From assembly GCA_009829735.1 (NCBI GenBank), contig CM020619.1, positions 4,665,727 through 4,729,726 of the forward strand: 64,000 bases of DNA. Direction: 5' to 3'. The notes beneath the pieces are model-generated. The model made no database searches and was not told the origin of the DNA. It worked only from the letters and a program-made list of their open reading frames with translations. Below are positions 57,181 through 64,000 of this stretch, one piece after another (the stretch's first letter is position 1; every line of letters starts with the position of its first letter). This stretch comes from Pyropia yezoensis. Its lineage: Eukaryota > Rhodophyta > Bangiophyceae > Bangiales > Bangiaceae. The position numbers were made by a program, and so were the translations under genes.

Positions 57181-59745
57181 ATGGAGGCCCCCAGCGGCGG
57201 GGGCGGTGCCCCCCCTCTGCCCGGTGGTGGGGACGACGACACGCCTTGCGCGGGGGCAGGACGGCAGCCGCCGCAGACGCTGCAGCAGCGACGACGGGAG
57301 CAGCGGCGGCAACGGCGGCACCCGTCCCCCCGCCCGGCGTCGGTGGATGGCGCGGCGGCGGCCGCCGCCGCCGCCGCTGCGGCGTGCCTGTCAAGCCGCC
57401 TCGCCACCGCCCGCATCGCCGCGGCAGCGGCGGCGGGGGTGGCGACGCTGCGGGGCGCGGCGCACCCGGCGGCAGGCCTCGCGGCGCCGCTGCTGGGGCG
57501 GGCGCTCGAGGTGGCCCTGGGGGGGGGGGCGGACGACGACCCCCTGCGGGTGGCCGCAGCGGTGGATGATGTAGCCGCCGACGTGGCCAGCGCCGTTGCA
57601 CAGTACGTGCCGGACGCGGCGCCCGCGGCGGCGGTGGCGACCGTAGCGGCAGGGGAGGAGGCGGCGGGGGGGAGGGAGGGGGGGGCTGCTGACCTCGAGG
57701 TGGGGGGCGTCAAGGCGCCGCCGCCGCCGCCAATGCCTGAGGCGGGCCCCGACGGCGGTGGCGGGCAGCTGGCGGTGGCGCTGTGGTTTGTGCGCCTCCG
57801 CCGGCTGCGGAACGGCGATGCCGACGCCGATGGCGGCGGCGGCAGCAGTGGCGACGGCGGCGGCGGCGGCGGCGACGGCGGCGGCGGCGGCGGCCGCTCG
57901 ATGAGCACCGAGGACCGGCTGGCGCTGCTGTCGGTGGCCATCTGGGTGGTGGCGGTGGCGGCGCTTGCCGTGGCGCTTGCCTTTTCCGCCGCCGAGTTTG
58001 CGGCCGCCCAGCGCAACCCCGCTGTGGGGGTGGTCATTGCGCCCGTCGCCGACCTGCGGCTGCCGGTGGTGAGCTTTTGTTCGTCCACCCCGGGCGTGCC
58101 CGCATTTCTCGGCGGCGGGGTAGGGACGGCCGCGGCGGCGGGTGCTCGCGGCCTGCCCCTTCTTACGCTGGCGCGGGTGCAGCACGTGCAGACGGGGGAG
58201 GTGGTGGGGTGGCCCGCGTCGGGTGAGCTGATCGCGACCGCCGCCCACGCGGGGGGGGCGGACGGCGGCGGTGATGGCGACGGCAGTGGCGGCGGCGGCG
58301 TTGGTGGTGGCGACGGGGGTGGCGGCTGTGTGGCGGCGCTGGGCTCCCTGCACATGGGCGCCCTCGGCCGCCGGGCGGCGGCCGAGTGGGCGGCCGTGAC
58401 GGGGTCACCCGCCCCCGCCGCCGCCGCTTCCACCCCCGAAGAAGATGCGCGCAGCCGGTGCCACGCGTGCGTGGCGGTGGGCCTCCGCCGGCCGGTGGTG
58501 CTGCGGGACCCCGCGCCGCTGGTGTGGGGGCGGGGCGCCGCCGCCTCTGCCGCCGGCACTCGCAGCCGTGCCGCTGCTGCCGCCGCTGCCAGGGGCGGCA
58601 GTTCCCGCAGCGCCGCGGCGGTGGCGGCGGCGGCGGCGGCGGCGCGCAACCCGGCGTACCGGGTGGAGGTGGTGGAGAGCCGGGCGCTCGACTATTGCAC
58701 GCGCATTGCCGACGGGCGGTCGTCGCTGCTCCTGGACGGGCTGGTCGCGGAGATTGCCGGCGCGGCGGCTGCCTTTGTCGACGCGGGGGTGCTAGCGTCG
58801 GCGTTTCCCGCGGCCGCCGACGCGCCGGCGCTCGGCTTTGAGCTGGCCGACGTGGTGCGGGCAGCGGCCTCGGCGGAACGGGTGCTCCGCCGCCCCTCCC
58901 GCGCCGTGTCAGCTGCCGACGTGGCGGACGCGACGGCCGCCCTCAACGGCGCCCGCTCGTTTGTGTGTTCCGTCTACTTTTTTTCGGGCGTCCTCTACCC
59001 CGTCGCCGACGCGCCCGACGTGGCGTACCGGTACGAAATCCGCGGGGGGGCCTGGGGGTGGGAGCCGACGGGGGCGGGGCCCTACTGGGTGCCCCCGCCG
59101 GTGGTGACGCTCTCCGAGGTGGCGGCTGCGGCGGCCGCCGTCGCGTCGGCAGCCGCCGCCGCCGTCACCGCCACCACCCCATCCCCGTCGGCTGCCCCCG
59201 GGTCGTCGGCGGTCGTAACGGGCGCCAATGAAGACTCCCTCACCGTCTACGCCACCGACCGGTCGCTGGTGAGTGCCGCCGGCGCCGCGGCGGCGCTGTC
59301 GACTGGCGGCGGGGGCGTTGGCAACGCCACCACCGCCGTCACCGCTTCCGCGGGGGTATGGCTGTCCCCCCGGGACAGGATGGACATCCTGCAGCCCTTT
59401 TCCCTCACCACCTACACGCTGGACAAGCGGGTCGATGACCGGGACGGCGCCCGCTGGGCGCCGTCCACCACCTCGGCGGTGGACGTGACGCGGGTGGCGG
59501 CCAACTCGTGGCGCCACGCCTGGGTGGAGCTCCGCGTAGACGCCTTTGTTGAGCGCCTCATTGAGCGGCGGCCCACGACCAGCGTGTCAGAGTTCCTGGC
59601 CGATGTCTTTGAGCTCATTGGCCTCTTCACGGGGCTGTGCGTGTACACGGTGGTGGTGATGCCCGCGCAGATGGTGGCGCGGAACAAGCGGATGGCCGAG
59701 CGGGCGGTGGCGCGGGACCTCCATACCGCCGTGCGGCGGGAGTGA
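57181..59745 (+). CDS. Two-transmembrane protein resembling DEG/ENaC-type channels
   Basis: The 854-residue protein has a low-complexity cytosolic N-terminus. TM1 is near residues 247-272 (LLSVAIWVVAVAALAVALAF). A long loop with scattered Cys follows, and TM2 is near 811-830 (LIGLFTGLCVYTVVVMP), with a short basic tail. Just after TM1 comes LPVVSFC (residues 294-300), like the FPAVTxC post-TM1 motif of epithelial sodium/acid-sensing channels. Before TM2 comes ELRVDAFVERL, then SVSEFLADVFELIGLFTG (GLFTG at 814-818), like the LLSDIGGxLGLFLGxS pre-TM2 and selectivity-filter block. The topology, spacing of the two motifs and length of the loop fit that superfamily. The glycine-x-serine filter is not clearly present and an ion-channel function is unproven. 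Some protist two-TM families have a similar TM2. Confidence 0.45.
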   Translation: MEAPSGGGGAPPLPGGGDDDTPCAGAGRQPPQTLQQRRREQRRQRRHPSPRPASVDGAAAAAAAAAAACLSSRLATARIAAAAAAGVATLRGAAHPAAGLAAPLLGRALEVALGGGADDDPLRVAAAVDDVAADVASAVAQYVPDAAPAAAVATVAAGEEAAGGREGGAADLEVGGVKAPPPPPMPEAGPDGGGGQLAVALWFVRLRRLRNGDADADGGGGSSGDGGGGGGDGGGGGGRSMSTEDRLALLSVAIWVVAVAALAVALAFSAAEFAAAQRNPAVGVVIAPVADLRLPVVSFCSSTPGVPAFLGGGVGTAAAAGARGLPLLTLARVQHVQTGEVVGWPASGELIATAAHAGGADGGGDGDGSGGGGVGGGDGGGGCVAALGSLHMGALGRRAAAEWAAVTGSPAPAAAASTPEEDARSRCHACVAVGLRRPVVLRDPAPLVWGRGAAASAAGTRSRAAAAAAARGGSSRSAAAVAAAAAAARNPAYRVEVVESRALDYCTRIADGRSSLLLDGLVAEIAGAAAAFVDAGVLASAFPAAADAPALGFELADVVRAAASAERVLRRPSRAVSAADVADATAALNGARSFVCSVYFFSGVLYPVADAPDVAYRYEIRGGAWGWEPTGAGPYWVPPPVVTLSEVAAAAAAVASAAAAAVTATTPSPSAAPGSSAVVTGANEDSLTVYATDRSLVSAAGAAAALSTGGGGVGNATTAVTASAGVWLSPRDRMDILQPFSLTTYTLDKRVDDRDGARWAPSTTSAVDVTRVAANSWRHAWVELRVDAFVERLIERRPTTSVSEFLADVFELIGLFTGLCVYTVVVMPAQMVARNKRMAERAVARDLHTAVRRE

Positions 59746-60607
59746 GGGGCGAAAGGGGTGCTGAGGGGAGAGCAGGGTGCGGGGGTGGGGAAGGAGGACA
59801 GGGTTGGGGTAGGATGGTGGGGGTCGGGTAGATTGTAGGGGGGGCAGGGGAGGGTGGGTGTTGACCACGGCTACGGGCCGGTGCGGGTTATCAGGGTCAG
59901 CACCAAGAGAATTGGACCGCGACAGAGACTCTTTCCACGATGGCGCACAGGATGGCGCCTATGCCGGCCGTGCGCCCAGCCGTAAGGTCCGCCTCGCCGA
60001 GGTGGTGGCGAGCGCCGTTCTGCCAGGGGGCTCTGTGACGGTGGCAGGGCGGCACGGTCGTGCCCTCAACTCTGTCTCATTTTTTTGTGCGGATGTGTTT
60101 GTGGCGGGGCGGCTGCTTGTGGGTCGCGACAGTGGTGCTGTTGACGTATGTATCTCACCGCCTGGCAGCCGTCCGTGAGGCCGCTGCCGAGGAGGCGGCG
60201 GCCGCCGAGGCAGAGGCGGCCGATCATCAGGTGGTAATCTCCTGCAAGGCTGCTGTCGGGGACCTCCCCCCATGGACGTCTGGCTGTCGTCGCCCGCCCC
60301 GCCCGTGACGGCGCCTGCCTGTCTACCGACGTCCTCCCCCCCCTGCCCCCGCCACGCAGCTCCTTCTCTCCCCTTCACACTGTGTTTCCACTTCCCGTTG
60401 CCCGACCCCCCATCTGACTATCCCTATTCCCTAGATTGACATTCTAGTCCACCCTTTTTTCGCTTGTGTCCGGACCTTGCGCACCCTGACTCCATCCCCG
60501 CCGCCCTAACGATCCTCGCCGGTCCCCCCCCCCCTTCCCTCCCCCTTCCTCCCGCTCTGTCCGCCCGCGCCCGGCCTTGCGAAGGCCCCTCCCCAGCGAC
60601 AGCTGGG
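59746..60607. other. Intergenic region upstream of the HAD gene
   Basis: Only short ORFs without recognisable domains (for example 59858-60178) occur here. Positions 60060-60160 and 60360-60500 are of lower GC and pyrimidine-rich. It may hold 5' untranslated sequence or an undetected upstream exon of the HAD gene. Confidence 0.35.
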
Positions 60608-61829
60608 ATGGCCTGCCTGCCCCCCCCGGCGGTCGCTGTCGTACGCGGCCGCGGACCGCGCACCATTCGTAACCGCCGTCTGGCAGTCGCCCGGTGCGGC
60701 TCGACGGCCGCGTCGGCCACGACAGCATCGGCCACGACCGCTGACAGTGACAGCGGCGACGGCGGCGGTGGCGGCGGCGGCGACGGCGGTGGTGACGACG
60801 ATGGTGGCGACGGCGCCCTGTACCCCCGCGGCACCAGCCGGCCGCTGGCCAAGCCACTCGTGTTCCTCTCCCCCGACCTCCACGACCGCCTCGTCGCGGC
60901 GGTGGCACGAGTCCCCCCCGGCCCAACGGTGCTGACGGCGTCCAAGCTGGCCTCCTCCATCCTCGACGCGTACCTGGCGCCCGTGGAGGATGCCTACTAC
61001 GGCCGCCCCCTCGTGACGGCCGTCCCCGGCCCCCTCTCCGTCGCCACCCGCCGCATCGACGCGGTCCTGTTTGACATGGACGGCGTGCTGTGCGACTCGG
61101 AGCAGCTGTCGCGCGACGCGGCGGTGCGGCTGTTTGCCGACCACTAGCACCGCCGTTCGAGCAGCTGACTTTGAGGCGTTTACGGGGACGGGCGAGGCGG
61201 CCTTCCTCACAGGCGTCGCGGAGCTATACGGTGTGCCCGACTGGGACGCGGCAGTGGCCAAGGCCCGCTTCTTTGACATTTACCTCCACCGGGGGTATGT
61301 GGCGCGGCTGACCCCCTTCCGGGGCGTCGCGGGCCTCCTCGGGCGGCTGCGGGAGCTCGGCCTCACCATCGCCGTTGCGTCGTCGGCGGACGCGGTCAAG
61401 GTGACCGCCAACCTGGACGCTATTGGCCTCGGCACCGCCGCGTTTGACGCCACCACCAGCGGGGAGGAGGTGGTGCGTAAAAAGCCCGACCCGGCCGTGT
61501 TCTTCAAGGCCGCCGAGAAGGTTGGCGCCGCCCCGTCCCGGTGCGTGGTTGTTGAGGACGCGGTGGCGGGGGTGGTGGCGGCCAAGGCGGTGGGCATGCG
61601 CTGTGTGGGGGTGTCCACGTCCATGCCCGCCGCGGCGTTCACCGAGGCGGGCGCAGATGTGGTGCCGGCGGAGGTGTCGGGGGTGTCGCTGCAGGACCTC
61701 TTTGGGGGGGACCTTGTGTGGGGGGATGGCCAGGACGGCAAGGGCGCGCGCACTGCGACGGAGGCGGCCACGGCTGGGGAGGGCAGTGACAGCGGGGAAG
61801 AAGACGCTGGCGAGAACGCCTCAAGCTGA
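60608..61829 (+). CDS. HAD-superfamily hydrolase of the SOQ1 type, with one-nucleotide frame break
   Basis: The product is closest to the haloacid-dehalogenase domain of plant SOQ1, a chloroplast protein controlling slow photoprotective quenching. From ATG 60608 the N-terminus is rich in Ala/Arg/Ser/Thr, compatible with a plastid transit peptide. Motif I reads AVLFDMDGVLCDSEQLSRDA. The cap has FTGTGEAAFLTGVA and RFFDIYL, shared with SOQ1. Motif II is VASSAD, the motif III Lys is VRKKPDP, and motif IV is VVEDAVAGVVAAKA. All catalytic residues are present. At 61139-61142 (GACC) one base too many puts a stop at 61145. Omitting one C restores a reading whose spacing to FTGTG equals that in SOQ1. 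After that correction the length is 406 residues. The thioredoxin-like and NHL domains of plant SOQ1 are absent. Confidence 0.85.
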
Positions 61830-62540
61830 CTGGGGGTGGAGGCGGAGGGGACGACCATTTTGGGCAGCGGGCGACGCGGCCGGGCGGGGCCGCACGGCCC
61901 GCAGCGACCCACCCGCGGTAGAGCACAGCACACACGACCAGGGCACTTGCATCCATCTGGGTAGACCAGCCTCCCACCATGACCGTGACGGCGGTCGCGA
62001 CACTGGCGGACGGCGCGTTCCCGTTTTCGGACCGGTGCGACCGCCGCGTTCCTTCTGCATCTGTTTTCTGGAGGGGGCCACCCGGCACCCCCTCCCTCAT
62101 CGTGCAGGGCATGCAGTTGGTAGTCCTTTGGGTAGTAGTGAGGCTGTCCTCCCCGTCAAGCAAAACGCATATGCACCCTTCCGTGCCCTCTCCCGTCACA
62201 CAACCCACGCTGCCCAGCACGCAACCCCGCAACCACGACCCTCCTCGGGCTCCCTCCGTCTCCGTTCCCAAGCCACCACCGCTCGCCCATTGGCTTAGAT
62301 GGCCACTGTGTGACTGTTGTAGTCCACGTGGGGAAAGGCGCCAAAGCGCCCGTTGGTATTCACGGTCACGGGCGGCCCCGTCCAGCGGTTGAGCCGCACC
62401 GCGGCCACGTCCGCGGGCGAGGACGCCACGTCCACCAGCACCACGGGGGTGACCACCACCCGCCGTGCGCGACGGCGGGTATGCCGCCGCCGCCGCCGTG
62501 CCTGGATCATGTACGGTAGCCGTGCATGCCCGCCTAAGAT
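61830..62540. other. Intergenic region of lower GC
   Basis: This contains short ORFs on both strands. The minus-strand ORF 62295-62510 ends with AVRLNRWTGPPVTVNTNGRF and looks somewhat protein-like, but it has no start context or domain. It might be a 3' exon of the gene described next, used instead of its 62541 stop. Confidence 0.35.
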
Positions 62541-63170
62541 TTAGGGGACACCGGCACCGGCGCCCGGGCCATCCTCGCCGTCTGTCCCGTCTGTATCGCC
62601 GGCGCTCGCCCCATAGTCCTCCTCCCCACAGTCGAGGTGGTCCAGGGTGAGCGCGCCCGGCAGCCGCAGTGCAGGCGCATCGAGGTTATGCTTGCGGAGG
62701 GCGTCGACGGGGAGCCTGAACACGGAGGCCTCCCCCGCCGTCTCGCGCGAAAAAAACTGAAGCGCAACAGCTTGGCAGGCAGACTCGCATCGATGCGCGC
62801 GTGGACAGCTGCAGGCTGGACTGTCCGCCGACTGCTGGCGCCGGCATGGCCACCGCCACCGCCGCCGCTGCCGCCATCGCCGCCGCCACCGCCGCCGCCA
62901 CCGCCGCCACCACCGTCAGGCCCCATGGGGATGCGCATCGACGGGTCTGCCCGGCTGGCCATCCAGACGCGCCGCGCGTGCGCAGGTGATGCCGGGGTTG
63001 GCGGTGCCAGTCGGAGGCGAAAACGGCTCAAACATCACGTCAAGGTCGTCGTCATCCCCATCATCGAAGGCGCGAGCGGTCGCCTCGGTGGCGGCATAGT
63101 CAACCACCCTTCTGGGGTCCGTCAAGCTGAGGGTGTCGCTCCCAGAGCCGGTGTCGCTGCTGTACGGAGA
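62541..63170 (-). CDS. Unidentified gene, reading frame interrupted
   Basis: Minus-strand pieces look protein-like: SLTDPRRVVDYAATEATARA with MFEPFSPP (63170-63000), RIDASLPAKLLRF (about 62800-62755) and, one frame away, FFSRETAGEASVFRLPVDAL then RLPGALTLDHLDCGEEDYG to a stop at 62541. The last change of frame coincides with a T7 run (A7 on the plus strand, about 62750-62756). The middle holds a poly-Gly tract from GGC triplets (about 62850-62915). I do not recognise the family and the exon structure is unclear. Confidence 0.35.
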
Positions 63171-63199
63171 AGACGCGGAGCAACTTTACTCCGCGCAGC

Positions 63200-64000
63200 T
63201 GCCGTAGGTGCCCCCAGTCACTCCCTTCCGCCCTCCCTCCCCCGCCCTGCACGTCGCAACTATGGTGGCTGCAGCGCCCGCTCGGGGAGGTGTGATGGCG
63301 CTGCCCGCGCCCCTCCAGTCGTGGACGGTTCTGTTCATTTCGGTCCTATATCGCAGTGGCAACGCGGCATGCCACGATGGCGCCCCCCCCGGGCGAGCAC
63401 CCATGAGTGTGGGGGCCGTGTCTCCCCACACCCACGGCCGCGCGTGTGGAGAGACGACCATCTCGACACCACCCTCCCGCAACTGTCTGAAGACACAGCA
63501 GGGTCGAGGGAGGCTCGATCGTTTGGACGCGCCATAGGTACACGACAGCGAGGCCCCCGACAGCCAGATCTTTCGACCCGAGAGATACCTACTGTAGCCT
63601 CCTCGCGTGGTGGGGCCCCACGCGGGGCCTCGCTCGACGTTACATAGTGCCCCGCTCAGACCAATCACAGCCCGTACATAAGCGCTGACGGACATGGACA
63701 GTACGTATGTTCAGGAACGTCACCGAGCCCCCTCCTGGGCGAACATAGATACCGCGTATGTTCGCTCTGTATCCCCTTGTGGGCGGACGGACAGGCGGGC
63801 GACCGGGTAGAGTACTAAACTTTAGACTACTCCCCGTGTGCAGAGCATCCAGTGGAGGTTCATTGCGGCTGGGGATGGGTGACGCGTGCGCATGGCGGCC
63901 TCTATATCAGGGCTCCGCCGCCCAGCCGCATGACTCCGAGGTTTGGGGCACCCGCGGCCCCGCAGCCTCGCCGAGCGCGCCTGCGTCCCCCCTCCCGAGC
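63200..64000. other. Lower-GC terminal stretch, no gene recognised
   Basis: Composition drops to moderate GC. ORFs are short and overlap on both strands. The stretch 63680-63860 contains words such as GTACGTATGTTC and ATACCGCGTATGTTC. Nothing supports a gene. Confidence 0.4.

Noticed and set aside
61139-61147. A short intron as explanation of the HAD frame change
   Set aside because: The spacing to the next conserved block is already exactly that of SOQ1 after removal of one base. There is no room for an intron.
1-64000. tRNA, rRNA or prokaryotic operon content
   Set aside because: I saw no TPsiC-like GGTTCRAATCC box in a cloverleaf context, no rRNA motifs and no Shine-Dalgarno-led gene chains. 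The genes have introns and eukaryotic families.

Overview
The window looks like nuclear DNA of a very GC-rich eukaryotic alga. A bangiophyte red alga (Porphyra/Pyropia type) is my best inference. The reasons are typical eukaryotic nuclear genes (HUS1, TFIIF beta, site-1 protease, PP4R1, ATP23), spliceosomal GT-AG introns that are few per gene, coding regions inflated by Gly/Ala/Pro/Ser homopeptides, very high third-position GC, and a HAD hydrolase of the SOQ1 type known from photosynthetic eukaryotes. Genes lie on both strands with no operon-like packing. Long ORFs on the wrong strand or frame are common because the GC-rich sequence has few stop codons, so I accepted genes on protein-family motifs and splice signals rather than ORF length.

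Layout. 1-6.7 kb: C-rich low-complexity DNA, a lower-GC block without a recognised gene, then minisatellites. 6.7-9.8 kb: a Mutator-like (MULE) transposase gene on the minus strand, spliced and broken at a C11 run, with a small two-exon gene next to it. 11.8-16.9 kb: site-1 protease (plus). 17.2-19.7 kb: a disordered Ser-rich protein (minus). 21.4-23.1 kb: four-exon HUS1 (plus). 24.4-24.8 kb: 3' exons of an unidentified gene; 24.9-25.5 kb: a possible transposon relic. 25.8-29.5 kb: homopolymer-rich DNA. 29.6-36.0 kb: PP4R1-like HEAT-repeat gene (plus), with a frame change at a G12 run. 37.5-38.5 kb: two-exon ATP23 (minus). 39.2-41.5 kb: a quinolinate phosphoribosyltransferase-like protein whose catalytic motifs are gone (minus). 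42.2-42.7 kb: a secreted beta-sandwich-like protein (minus). 44.5-47.5 kb: a C2/copine-like protein (plus). 48.9-49.4 kb: a secreted Cys-rich protein (minus). 52.2-52.7 kb: a small three-exon gene (plus). 52.9-54.3 kb: TFIIF beta (plus), in three frames. 57.2-59.7 kb: a two-TM protein resembling DEG/ENaC channels (plus). 60.6-61.8 kb: a SOQ1-type HAD hydrolase with one extra nucleotide (plus). 62.5-63.2 kb: an unidentified gene (minus).

The genes serve separate housekeeping roles: checkpoint clamp, transcription initiation, phosphatase targeting, mitochondrial protein maturation and Golgi proteolysis. I see no common pathway. Shared features are (i) a recurrent 5' splice site GTACGT in four genes, (ii) reading frames that change at or near homopolymers, and (iii) dispersed GTAC-rich palindromes. 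The strongest candidates for new biology are the QPRTase-like pseudoenzyme, the DEG/ENaC-like algal membrane protein and the stand-alone SOQ1-type HAD.
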